This document shows, piece by piece, positions 49,730-62,131 of a stretch of DNA of 64,000 bases. The DNA lies in NCBI GenBank assembly GCA_020226215.1, contig CM035227.1, forward strand, positions 21,207,866 through 21,271,865, read 5' to 3'. Position 1 is the stretch's first letter. Each line of letters begins with the position of its first letter. The notes below the pieces were generated by a model. That model was given only the letters and a program-made list of their open reading frames with translations, was not told the DNA's origin and searched no databases. Position numbers and translations under genes: made by a program. The DNA is from Sindora glabra. Lineage: Eukaryota; Streptophyta; Magnoliopsida; Fabales; Fabaceae.

Positions 49730-52700
49730 ATGGAAGGCCATAACAACAGGGAGTGGATGAATTATGATAGATTTAGCAAAGAATATCTAGAAGGAGTAAA
49801 AGAGTTTATAACCCATGCTTTAGAAATAAGAATGACGGAGAGAAAATTTTGTGTCCTTGTCAACAATGTGTATTGCAATCTTTTGTTAATTGTGAAGAAG
49901 CGTATGATTATCTAGTGGTATATGGTATTATTCCATCATATGACACATGGTTTTGTCATGGGGAATCTATTGATATGTCGTCACCAAGGAAAGAAAATAT
50001 TAACCTAGAAGCTTGTAGAGGTGATGATATGGTTGGAATGATACATGATGCTTTCTGGGGATTGCCCGAAGCCTTTGATATGGTGTTCGATTCCAACAAT
50101 TTAGTAGAACCAATGTTAGATGGAACTAATCCTTTGCCATCAGAAAATGATTGTCCAGAAGTTGAAAACCTACAACGATTGATGAAAGATGCAAACGAAG
50201 AACTATACCCGGGGTGCGAGAAATTCACTAAACTTTCTTTTTTGTTAGAACTTTATCATTTAAAAATTATGTTTGGGTGGAGTAATGAATCCTTCAATTC
50301 TTTACTTGGGCTTTTGAAAGAAGCATTTTCCAAAGGTGAAAAGCTACCTAAGTCGATGCATGAAACAAAAAAAATTATTGAGGGATTGGGTCTTATGTAT
50401 GAAAAAATCCATGCATGTCCTAATGATTGTATGTTATTTAGAAAAGAAAGGGCTAAGGATGATGCATGCTCGAGGTGTGGAGCCTCTAGGTGGAAAGATG
50501 ATGAGATTGGCACTGAGGGTGGAACTCCAACAAACAGAAGGAAGGGTAGAATTGCAGCAAAGGTTCTAAAGCATTTTCCTTTGGTACCAAGGCTGCAAAG
50601 ATTATTCATGTCATCCAAAACTTCTAATCTCATGAGATGGCATGATAAAGAACGCAATAAAGATGTAAATTTGCGACACCCTGCCGACTCAAAAGTGTGG
50701 AAAACTTTTGATTTACATAATACAAATTTTGCTAAAGACCCCCGTAATGTTAGGCTTGGACTAGCCAATGATGGATTTAACCCTTATGGCATAATGCAAA
50801 GTGTTTACAGCACATGGCCAGTGATTTTAATGCCATATAATTTTCCTCCATGGTTATGTATGAAGTAGTCATCTTTTATTCTTTCATTACTCATTCCAGG
50901 ACCAAAAGGACTTGGAAATAACATTGATGTATACTTGGAACCTCTTATAGAAGAGTTGATAGAATTGTGGGAAGTAGGGGTTGAAACTTATGATGCATCA
51001 ACCAATGAAACATTTCATATGTGAGTAGCTATCATGTGGACTATAAATGATTTTCCAACATATGGTACTTTATCTGGGTGGAGTACTTATGGTCGATTTG
51101 CATGTCCCATTTGCAATAAAGACACATTTTCTATTAGATTGAAACATGGGAAAAAGTTTTGTTATCTACGCCATTGGCGTTTCTTAAGGCTAGGATATAA
51201 ATATAGACTAGATGCAAAATCATTTGATGGAACCAAAGAGTTAAGCCCTACACTACCTTCAATATCTGGATCAAGAGTTTTAGATTAACTTAAAGACATC
51301 AACTTTACTTTAGGTGAACATGCAATTGTCACTGGAGTTGAGGCTCATACATGGAGGAAGAAGAGCATTTTCTTTAAGCTTCCATATTGGGAATATAACT
51401 TGATGCGTCACAATCTTGATGTGATGCATATAGAGAAAAATGTGTGTGATAACTTGATTTATACAATATTGAATATTGATAAAAAGTTGAAAGATAACTT
51501 AAGTGCTCGACTTGATTTAAAAGAGATGAATATTAGACCAGAGTTATGGCCCTAACAAAGAGCTTCTGGAAGAACATATCTTCCTCCAGCTTCTTTCTAA
51601 TTATCCCTACATGAGAAAAAGATTTTTTATGAAGTATTAGAAAAAGTGAAATTCCTACAAGGTTATGCATCAAATGTTGCACGATATATTTGCAAACACA
51701 AATTATTAGGTCTAAAGACTCATGATTGTCATGTTTTGATGCAAGAACTTCTTCCTCTTGCAATACGCTCTACGTTGCCTGAAAAAGTGAGCACTATTTT
51801 GATTGAATTATGCACATTCTTTTGAATACTGTGTGGTAAATCTCTTCAAGTGAAGGAGTTGGAACTTCTCGAAGAAAGAAGTGTGTTATTACTATGTCAT
51901 TTGGAGAAAATATTCCCGCCATCATTTTTTACAATCATGATGCACTTAGTGATTCACTTGGCAAATGAAGCAAGACTTGTTGGGCCGGTGCATTATAGAT
52001 GGATGTACCCAATTGAGAGGTAAGAAATATTTATTTGAAGTAATTATATATATTTAAAAAAATCATAATCTCAATGTTAATGCAATTTTTACTAAGTACT
52101 TGTCTACATTAAAATCATATGTTCGTAATCGTGCACACCCAGAAGGTTCAATAGCAGAAGCATATATTGCAAATGAATGTTTGACATTTTGTGCACGATA
52201 CTTAGAAAGTGGAAAGTCAAGATCTTATTGGTCAAGAAGAGATGAAAACATTCAAGAATTTGAAGAGAATCAAGAAGGATGTCTCTATCCTTGTGTTGGG
52301 CAACCATATGGCAAGATTGATGTCTTTATGTTAGATGATAAAACATGGTTACAAGCACATCGATATGTGTTGTTTAATTATGAATCTGAGGTGGTTGAAA
52401 CCTTAAAAAGGTGAGTGAAAAAATCTGAATGTTGATGCTTAAATAGGGAATACATTCTATATTAGTATTCTAACATGCTATGAATATGTAGTGAACATAT
52501 TGCTGACATCAAAAGATCAAATCGTAAGCGTCGCTTCAGAGATCATGAGCTACAATCTATACATTTTGAAACATTTCATGATTGGTTCAAAGAACAAGTA
52601 AGTATTTAGTTTTAAGAAATATTAATTTATGATAACAAAGCTTTGAATTCCACTTATCTTTTAATCTATGTTTTTCTTCATTCTTTTTGGGTAAACAACT

Positions 52701-53335
52701 AGGTTAAGGAGATAGAATCTACATCTAACAGAGAAATCACTAATCATATTAGAGCCCTTGCTCAAGGTCCAAGCTATATTGCAAGGAGGTTCAAGGCTTT
52801 TGATGTAAATAATGGATATCGATTTCGAACAAAAGATTATGAGAAATCTATGGAGACACAAAATAGTGGTGTCATGGTTATCTCAAACACTAGAAGCTAT
52901 GCTAGTGTGAGTGATAATGCTCCAACAGAAGGTTCTTTCATCTATTATGGGCAATTGAATGATATAGTTGAACTAAATTACTATGAACACTTTAAGATTG
53001 TTTTATTCAAATGTGACTGGGCTGATGTGACTAGTGGTAGAGGAGTTAAGAAAGATTCATTGGGGTTCACACTTGTTAATTTTTCACATTTGATACATAC
53101 TGGCCATCGAATGAATGATGAGCCTTTTATATTTCCGCTAGAAGCCCAACAAGTGATTTATGTGCAAGATCCTAAGGATCATGAATGGTTTGTTCTAAGG
53201 CTAATTAAGCCAAGGGATATTTTTGACATGGGGGGAGAGAAGGATATACAAGTTGAGCCATCAATGGAAAATCAACCTAGTCACTCTAATGGGATGAACT
53301 ATACTTCAGAAGTAGAACATGATAATCTTGATTAG
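49730..53335 (+). pseudogene. Decayed CACTA TNPD-type transposase
   Basis: Starts MEGHNNREWMNYDRFSKEYL, the transposase-associated domain, with a one-base loss near 49830 before ILCPCQQC. The long open stretch 49849-50868 carries the transposase_21-type core (FTKLSFLLELYHLKIMFGWS, MYEKIHACPNDCMLFRK, WHDKERNKDVNLRHPADS). A TAG then interrupts WLCMK/SSFILSLLIPGPKG, a TGA precedes the conserved AIMWTINDFPTYGTLSGWST, and more stops follow near 51285, 51555 and 51825. Later blocks match DUF4218 (HLVIHLANEARLVGPVHYRW, SYVRNRAHPEGSIAEAYI) and DUF4216 (VELNYYEHFKIVLFKCDW, WFVLRLIKPRD). Introns lie near 52021-52099, 52412-52492 and 52599-52702. The enzyme would cut CACTA ends, but this copy cannot encode it whole. 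Confidence 0.85.
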
Positions 53336-53643
53336 TTAAGATGTGATGTTGATGGCATAGAAATTGATCTCAACCAATATTCTACACATCCATCAAATGA
53401 TTGTGAATTTAACATTGGTGAAACAAGTGGTACAAATGATGACAATGATTAAGAGAGATAGGTAATTTTATATATTTAATTTTTCATAGAAATTCATATT
53501 TATATATTTGATCATTCTTTTATTTTTTACTTAACGTGATATATTTTTCTATCTTAAGAAACCATGTATGTATTATTATGTAGTTTGTTATTTTTTCTAC
53601 TATAATGTTTAAAATTTATAGTGAATAAGCAGTTGGCATCAGC

Positions 53644-56600
53644 ATGGTAAGAAGGACAAACTCTAAGTGTACTACTCAAGGACATATTGATGATGAAGTA
53701 AGGATGCAGATGTTGCAACTGATTAATGGAAGCAACTCATCACATGACCAGCCATCTAATAATATTGAAGACATGAACTTAAATGATAGTACAGAAGATG
53801 AGCAAAGTGATGCAGAAGGTATTTCTTGCTAATACTTATTTATTATTACTTCAGTTTGGAAGGTTTATAGTCCAGATTACAAAGTAGTGCCATTAACCAT
53901 GAGCATTTTCAATGTGAGAGTATATGTCAAGGTACCGCCCTTGTTTCTATAGCATGTTCTGACTGATCTTATTAAGGATGCTCAAAACTTGTTTTATATT
54001 GATTTTTTCTAGAGCAGCAGCTACTGCAAACATATGTGGATAACTAAAAACAATTCCATAGGTTGGAACAATGATAGTTAAACTTAAATCACATAAAATA
54101 GCAGGCCAGGTAAAATTCACATAATTGACTCGCCACAAATCACATGATGCAGAAGGAAGTTAAAGTAGCTACCTGCTGCATGTTAGCCTCCTTTAATTGG
54201 AACATAAAAATGTTTAAGGACTATATTATAAATCTAATATAGTTTATGACATGACAAATGAGTAAATCAGAAGTAATATGAAAACATGGCAGATGGGTAA
54301 GAAGAAAGTCCCATGAACCTAACAAAAAAGCTAGTAAATCAAAAGGACTAGCTCAAGGTGCACAGTTGGTTTGCTAGTTATGGTCAACGCTGAATTAAAC
54401 TAAAGAATCAAAATAATCACAAACTGAATACATCTTCTGATTAACTTTCCTATATACAGGGGACCAATAATATGCAGTTAGTTAAAGAAAGTTAAGGATC
54501 TTAATCATGGAAACCTCCAAAATATAATCGATCCAGCCTTTAATTATAACACTGACAACCTTATATAAAGATAAGAAGTTTGATTAGAATAGTTCAGAAC
54601 TTCATAAAGCAAAAATATTCAGGATTGTCTTTCTATCAAAATTTCAGGCCTGTTAATTAAAAATAGTCCAACTATTATTCATCTGACATCCTTATTGAAG
54701 ACTACTCTTGTTTATTAGAATAACTTTGATCGTAAAGATACTTAGGGTAGTCTTTATACCAAATTTAAGGTCATGACCATGAAGACTAATTCTTGACAGA
54801 TTTAATGATAGATAAGCTGCAACGAGCACAAAATTTCAAACCTTCCAAACAAGTATTCTTTTTTTCTTTTTTTTTAGAGCATGAGGATGGGCGCACCAAA
54901 TATACAACAAAAAACAGAGTTAAGGATTACATAGGTCCAGGCAGCCAAATAGTGATGACCTTGTACCCAGATACACCAAGAAGTGAGAACAAATAGTGTT
55001 GACCTTGTACCCAGATACTGACATTAGACAGGGAAAATAGTTTTTTTTTAATAAACCTTTGATGGATTGGCTGATAAAAAATGTTAAAGATTCCAGCATT
55101 TTGAATACATCTGATTAAAAGTCAGTGTACTATTCAAATTAATTAATTATCAAATATTAAAGATGAAAATAGGTATTTAATTAAGTCAATCAATTAAAAT
55201 AGGTCAAATTAATTAAAAGTTAATAAAAACTTATATGGGTAATGTACACGGGGTATGACACGACCCATGTTGTACCCCTTGTTTTTCTGCGAAGGCTGGT
55301 CAGCATGATACACGGGGTATGACACGGCATATGTTGCACCCCGTGTTCTTTTGCGAAGGCTGGTCAGAATGATACACGGGGTATGACACGGCCCATGTTG
55401 TACCCCGTGTTCTTTTGCAAGCAGCTCAGTGAAGCTTCGAAGCATTCTAGAAAGATACACGACCTTACACATGGGGTTCCCATACCCCGTGTTCTTTGTC
55501 AGGTGAGCAACTTTGCTTTGATTCTCTACAATTTGCATGGTTTTGACTCCGGATCCTTTTCTAATGCTCAAATGTGTCACTTCAAAACCTGAAAACAAAA
55601 TATCGAGCATCTAAGTATCCTTTTTCAATTAATTTGCACAAAATAGTAAGTAAATGAGTGATGAAGCACATAAAATTTAAGTGCAATTGTGCATTTATCA
55701 GTAGAACTAGAATAGCACAACATCCTCTCCATTGTCTTACGTGGTTTTTCATTTTTTATTTATCCCAGATAAAAGTGACTAGCAACTAGTTAGTTAATCA
55801 GAACGCCCCAAGTGGGAAGAATATTGATGAATCTCTTGAAATATGATTTAGTATCTCATGATTGCCTTCCTCTGTATACTATGACATATTATGTTCATGA
55901 CTACCCTTTGATGTTTAGATTCTTCAAATAAGAGAGCACGTGGGCCAACATTGTTGAGAGATGTATGGAAGTTGCCCATTGGAAAAAAAATCACTGTGGT
56001 GTTCAATCGTCGCAACTAACCAATAGGAAAAGAAGGTCGAAAACTTGCTAGCTTTCTTAGCATTGTAGCCCAGACTCCAGAATTAACTCCCTTGCACATA
56101 CATGATTGGAAAGTTTTTTCGAAAACAGAAAAAGTAAAATTGGTGGAGTTTGTGAAGGTAAGAACAAGTCCTTTGATATTATTGATTATCTACATTTTTT
56201 GAAGAACTAGTAGTTTTATTATAATATTTAATTTTAATTATTCTAATATGAAACTATCAGGTTATTAAATTATGGAAACTATCAGGTTATTAAAAAAATG
56301 GCATTTATAGTCCAGCCACAGCTAATTTGAATTATTATTAGATTAAACTATAGCATCCAGCTTGAAGAAGTTGAAACAACTGATACTTTTCATTTCCATT
56401 GTTTAGCCTCTTCTATTGTTTTGCATTTATCTACTTGTAATTCTAAAAGTTATGCTTCAGTTTCAATGAATATATCTCATTTAGATTATTGATTATTTAT
56501 ACCTTTAAACTAATTATTTATGCTTAATGCAATTGTACGATTGTATTGTAATGTTTGCAGAAGAAATTTTCCTTCCCACAGCGCGGTGAAGTGTTTATTA

Positions 56601-59600
56601 GAAAATCAATTGCAAAGAAATGGAGAGATTACAAATCTGATTTGAAGACTAAATATACCACAAAATATAAAAACAAGAATGATTTAATAAGAAATAAACC
56701 TCAGCGCATACCAACCGATCAATGGACTGGCCTTGTGACTCACTGGGTTTCTGAAAAGGCGAAGGTATAAATTATTTAAATCATACATCTATGATTTTTT
56801 TTTCATTTGGGTGTTATTCTTTTATCACAGAAAAGGAGTATCACAAATAGAAATAATCGTACAAAGCAAAAGATGCCTCATACATCCGGATCTAAGAGCT
56901 TTGCATGTATAATGGCAGAAATGGTATGAATATATTCAATTAAAAGTCACTACCTTTCTTCAATTTCATAAATTTAATGTAAAAATAATGTAATCCTTGC
57001 CATCATTTTGCATTTTCCATATTGGTATTCATTAATATTTTAGGCAGAAGATGGAGTGGAGCCATCACGAGCATTAGTATATTGTGAAACTCATACACAA
57101 CGCAAAAATGGTAGGGCACAAGATGAAGAATCAGCACAAGCAATTATAAGCATGTTTTAAGTTTAATTGCAACTTAGTTTAGATCATTTTCATATTTTCA
57201 TTTGCTTGTTTAAGTTTATTGATTTTATTTTTCTTTAGGCATTGATAAAAGAAAAGTTAAGCAATGTTGAAAACTCAAATGAACAACATTCTGAAAGTGT
57301 TGCCTGGGAAGGAGATATATATTCTCAAGTTTTTGGAGCTGAAAGAAGTGGTCATGTATGGGGCTTAGGACTTGGTCCAACTCCAAAATCACTTTGGGGT
57401 AGGAAGTCTTCTTTGGAAAGTATGGAAATAAATGATTCATCTCAAGATACAGTCCAAAAATTAGAGGAAGAAGTGAAAGATTTGAAGGAGAAGCATGCAG
57501 AAGAAATGAAGAGGATGATGGAAAGTCAAGAAAAATTACTTGATGAAGTAGCATTCATGAAATTAGTCATGAACAAGTTTCTTCCCACAGAATTAATTGG
57601 ATCTTCAAGTTCCAACAAAAGCACAAGTGGACAGGTATGTTATTTAATATTTAATGCTTCATATTTGTAGAATTTGATAAATATTGATGCCATTTTTAAT
57701 ATTCACATCATCCTATTATAGGCTCCTGATGCTAATAGTGGTCATAGAGGTATAGGACTACCACAAGTGCCAAGATTCCAAGTCATTCTTCTTAATAACA
57801 ATCCAACTACTGGACATGGTAACTTACTTGAATTCTATGTCATCCTTATTTTGTATTTCTTTTTATATATTTAGGGGATTGCTTGAGGTCATTTGCATTC
57901 CAAGAATAATTGAGAAAAAGCCAAGAATAACTGAGTAGAAGAAAGAAATATTTAAGTAAATAATGGATTTATTTAATAGAAGAAAGACCAATTTTCTTAA
58001 TGCATGTAAAAATTGCTTGTATAGAGAAATTGGAACATGATATGATAGGCACAAAGTCACCTATGAGACTTATCTGGACCTTTTAATAAATAAAATAATA
58101 GGTATCAAAAAAATATTCCAAATAATTCACAAAAAGAAAATTGATCGAGAAACGTGAATCTAGAAGGGCAGGTTGGAAGTCAAGTGAATTTACATAATTG
58201 CATTGCGATTTGAAGCTAAACAGACGACACAATCACACCACAACATTTCAATTTGAAACTTTTCCAAATAGAGGACCATCCAGCTAAATAATTTACCTAC
58301 TATGCAGAACTCTGAAAATCGGGGCTTTGTGCTTATCTACATGATCTCTAAAGCTGTTAATCGAAAATGATGGAGGTTGAGTGAATCAAAATTACAAGAA
58401 AAATGAGAAGGAACACCATAACCTCATAGAAATAAACACCACCTCTGTATTCTTTACCTTCCACTTTGTAGTTAGTGTCATAAATTGCTCAAACATTTGT
58501 ACAGGAGTAAGTCAAATCACAAAGACAGAGCTAAAACCAAACCAACTGTCATCTAGACAAAATAATTAAAAGATGACAATAAGACCTAACAGTTACTTCC
58601 AACAACCTTATAGTGATAACAACCTTATAGTGACAATAATGCATATTAAATTAATTATTACTTCTATCATGAATTAAAGAATGTGCGCAAAACTGTCTTC
58701 ATCGGGAAGAATACAGAGGATCTTGTGGCTTATTGTTGTAGTTGGGAAATTGAACTAGATGTTGATTCCTCAATCCTCCTTGTTATCCCACGAATCCAGT
58801 AGGGTGGACTTCAAATTTTTCTTGTTGCAGCTGTATGCTAGCTTTCAAGAGTTGCGTGAAACACAATGACATTTTTGTGAATATGTAGAGTTCAGAAGAT
58901 AGATCAGCCATTAGGTGATCACCCTCTGCTAGAAAACTTGAATAGTATATTGAAGATGTTAGTTTAGGAACATCGAGCTCTTCCTGTTTTAACAATTCAA
59001 AAGCTCTACTTTTATTGCCTAAGAATCCTCTTTTTCTTCAAGTGATGATTACTTACCGCTCTGAATAGTCAAATATAAAATGAAAAAAGGCTTTTTTTTA
59101 ACCGCTTTTTCAACTGGAATAGTTTTGAGCAGTTCTTCATCAACATTTCAAGTATTGTTGCTGACTATTGTAACTTTTTTGACATTCACAGTGATAGTGC
59201 CTGCACAATATTAGAATACATAACCTGTACTTTTAAGCATTGCTTCGCTCCCATCTTCATCTTTGCCTATTTAGCTTAATTCTAAATACTTGGTGTCAAA
59301 AGTTCGTATTCTAGTGCCAAGGTCCTAGAATTTTCAGCTTTTCATTTCGTAAAGGTAGTGCAACAGTAAAAGTTTTTTATCGAGACATATCTCACATGGC
59401 TTCTACATTCAAATCCCCTGACCGATCACCATCCTATTATATATTTGGTTTGTATTCTTATGCAATATGAGTGATACTGTTGATACATGCATTAAGAGTA
59501 CTTATTGGTTTCTTGGAGAATGATGCTCGCTTGTCATTAAGTCTTAGGCGGTTTTCTCAAATTGTCTAGCAAAGAATTTTATGTTTACATCTCTTTTTGC

Positions 59601-60000
59601 ATTAGTTATAAAGGATAAAATACACCTAAAATAAATACATAAATAAATTAGGTATACAATATAAAAACACATCGATACTCGTCATTTAAATTGTGTCAAC
59701 TATAATTGTTGACATATTGCCTACATTAATATATCAAATTTAGTACTTATTTCACATAGCTATATTTTTAACTTTATATAATTATTTTTGTAGTCATTGT
59801 CCTCTATATATAAATATGATTGCTTTGTAGCAGCTAGCTACTCCCTGTAGTTTCATTGTGGTCATTGTTTGGGAGTTTACTAGTTTCAGAATTAGAACCA
59901 ATTCTAATGCCTATTTATTGAATATTTTTTGAGATTGAAGCATGTTTATGTATAATTTTCTAACTATTTCTAATTTAATTTTTCAGGTCATACTCTATGA
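53644..60000 (+). pseudogene. CACTA TNPA-type protein gene (plant transposase, Ptta/En/Spm family), one clear stop
   Basis: Exons about 53644-53819, 55919-56157, 56561-56764, 56831-56923, 57044-57150, 57239-57633, 57721-57818 and 59987-60000. It encodes RGPTLLRDVWKLPIGKKITV, GRKLASFLSIVAQTPELTPL, WKVFSKTEKVKLVEFVK, SIAKKWRDYKSDLKTKY and a coiled coil near the C-terminus (KLEEEVKDLKEKHAEEMKRM). These are hallmarks of the transposase_24 family, whose members bind subterminal repeats. A TAA interrupts NRRN/PIGKEG near 56020, where the family usually has Gln. I could not place the junction between exons 5 and 6 convincingly. Introns 1 and 7 are each about 2 kb and may hold nested insertions. Apart from the one stop this gene looks much better preserved than TNPD. 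Confidence 0.75.
55246..55492. repeat. 64-bp tandem repeats, each with a perfect or near-perfect palindrome
   Basis: ACACGGGGTA begins at 55246, 55310 and 55374, a period of exactly 64 bp. Each is followed by its reverse complement TACCCCGTGT or a one-base variant (55272, 55337 and 55401), so every unit can form a 10-bp stem. Units share GACACGG, CATGTTG and GCGAAGGCTGGTCAG. A partial fourth unit ends TACCCCGTGT at 55492. The GC content contrasts with the AT-rich intron 1 of the TNPA gene in which the array sits. Confidence 0.85.
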
Positions 60001-60349
60001 TCTTCACGAGTATTCAAGATAAGATGATTGGGTAATAGTTGAAGATTTGTAATGCTATCTAGTAGTTTTATGAAGGTGGATGGATATTGGTGGATAAATT
60101 ATTATAATGATTTTCTATTTTCTAATAGATGAAGGTGTTAAAACTAAACCTATACTATACTTGTTTATTTGAGAAATTAATACAATTTGATATAATTTTG
60201 TGGCATTCAATTATCTTTTAGCAGTAACTTTGTATTAAAATTAAATTTGAATTCCAAACATCAATAATGAAAATATGTTTAAAAAGTATAATAATAAATA
60301 TTATTGCAAAATTGCAATGAATTGGAGTTCTATTGAGAATTGTCAATTA

Positions 60350-60960
60350 TTAGGATATTAGTGGCAACAATATTTGCTGCTAAAAAATAGTAACATTTTT
60401 GAATTAGAGGCAATAGTTTTGATGCTAATCAATTGCCACTATTATTAATATTTTTTAGTGGCAATTATTGTGATAATTAGTGACAAAATATTATCATTAA
60501 AAATGGGTGGATGCACTTGTTTTTTTGAATTAGAGGCAATAATATTTGCCACTAAATAAATATCATTATTATTGAATATTTTTAGTGGCAATTATTTAAG
60601 ATAAATAGTGGCTTAACATTTGCCACTAAACATTGGGCTTTTTGTGGCAATAATATTTGCCGTTATTATTGAAAACTTTTAGCGGCAATTATTAGAGATA
60701 AATAGCGGCATAACATTTGCCACTAAAGATTGTATAGGCTGGTCATGTTATGAGTGTATTAGGGGCGATAACATTTGCCGCTAATTAATTGCCGTTATTG
60801 TAAAACGTTTTTAGCGGCAATTATTGCAATTTTTACCGGCATTTAGCTTTATTGCCACTATAGCCTTTGCCGACACAGGCTTCAACGGCAAAATTTTAAT
60901 TTCCGGTAAAGGTATTAGTGGCAATTTTTATTGCCGCTAAAAGCCTTTTATGGTGTAGTG
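60350..60960. repeat. CACTA right subterminal repeat region
   Basis: More than ten copies, in both orientations, of TTTAGYGGCAATTATT or shorter forms such as TTTGCCACTAAA and TTGCCGCTAA. The same motif occurs a few times just inside the left end (47524-47660). Such motifs are the expected binding sites for the TNPA-type protein. Confidence 0.85.
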
Positions 60961-60963
60961 TTT

Positions 60964-62131
60964 GGAGACTAGGCTGGTAGAATGGTGCATCCTATAGCAA
61001 ATAGACTATCAGAGTTCTCCTAAGGCATAAAATTGCAAGTTAAAAGTTTGGAATTGTGAGATTAGGCTTTCTACTTCCGTTGCGCAATAAGTCTCAAAGG
61101 AATAGAACCTTATCAAACACAAACAACATTTTTTTTGTCTTCAGGTCAACGAGTTAGGTTTTGCTCGGGTAGGACTCACTTGATCTGCCATTGACCAGAT
61201 GATAAAAATAAATGCTTTTTTCAATCCACCTACACCCATTCCGCTTTCCTTACCCGACTTTGACCAATAATTTACAAATTGAGTCTATCACTCCAAAATT
61301 CTTACCCCCAGAGTCGAGTTTTTCTTTTGGTAGCATCATAATTTTTTTGGGCCAACTTAAAAGAATTTTATGTTCTAAGAAAGAGTTAGAGTTCTAATAT
61401 TGGGTTAAAAGCCCATCCAAATTTAAAGAAAGATGCCCAAATATGATTAGATTTAGGATTAATCTTCTAACATTAGGTTAAAAGCCCATCCAAATTTAAT
61501 TAGATTCTTTAAAAAAATTTACTAATTTCATACCACAGTTTTGATAATGAATGTTAGCAAGTAAATAAATAAATAAATATATGATTGCCTGACAGCTTAT
61601 AGTTATTTTCTTTTATCATTTTTGAGACAAAAACTGGTCATGCTAATTGACAAATCTAAGAGTGTTGTTGGAAAAAGAAAAAGATTATAAATGAACACAA
61701 CTGAAAACACAAATTATTTTCAGAAAATATACTTCTTCTTTCGAAGGTGATGCAGCATGAGCTTTAATTCCTTTGATGTAAAATATAACAAGCATTCTAA
61801 ATTCCAATAACTGTATTTCATTTAATATTATTTGACTGAAATTCCAAGAACCATTTAGCCAAAATATACAAGACCTGCTTACCCCCCCCAAAAAAAAAAA
61901 AGGAAAAAAGACAGCACCTAATGTTCAAAAAATACTTGCCATTCAAATACCCGCCAATCCCTTTGTGAACGGTTAGTTGAATTAACAGACCTGCAGCTAT
62001 AGTATACATTAAAACCCCACGCCATCTTTCAATAAAACTATAGATAAGGACAAACCTACTAGTCTTCCACTTCCCTCCCCGTTTCTTCGGACTGAGAGTC
62101 CCACAGCGGAGCTATATACAGAACGCGGAGG
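60964..62131. other. Intergenic flank between the CACTA element and the APD gene
   Basis: No gene recognised. A short direct repeat, TTAGGTTAAAAGCCCATCCA or close variants, occurs at about 61401 and 61474. Runs of C and A lie near 61880-61905. The last 120 bp before 62132 are GC-richer and include CTATATAC at about 62112; this is likely promoter and 5' UTR of the downstream gene. Confidence 0.45.

Larger units (their letters stand above)
47507..60960 (+). mobile_element. CACTA (En/Spm) DNA transposon, 13.45 kb
   Basis: The left end begins CACTACACCAAAAACATC and the right end, on the minus strand, CACTACACCATAAAAGGC. Both are followed by CTTTTAGYGGCAA-type subterminal motifs. TTT flanks both sides (47504-47506 and 60961-60963), the 3-bp target duplication expected of CACTA elements. 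Inside, on the plus strand, are a TNPD-type transposase gene (49730-53335) and a TNPA-type gene (53644-60000), the standard pair. The leader at 47680-48280 is GC-richer, and the right 600 bp is packed with subterminal repeats. TNPD is broken by stops, so this copy is probably not autonomous. The matching target duplication and well-kept ends argue for a moderately recent insertion. Confidence 0.93.

Noticed and set aside
50256..50768. Minus-strand 170-residue frame
   Set aside because: It lies exactly opposite the conserved TNPD transposase core and is an antisense shadow.
55209..55610. Minus-strand 133-residue frame with internally repeated protein sequence
   Set aside because: The protein repeat only reflects the 64-bp DNA repeat array (64 is not a multiple of three, so the frames differ per unit), and no start or splice context supports a gene.
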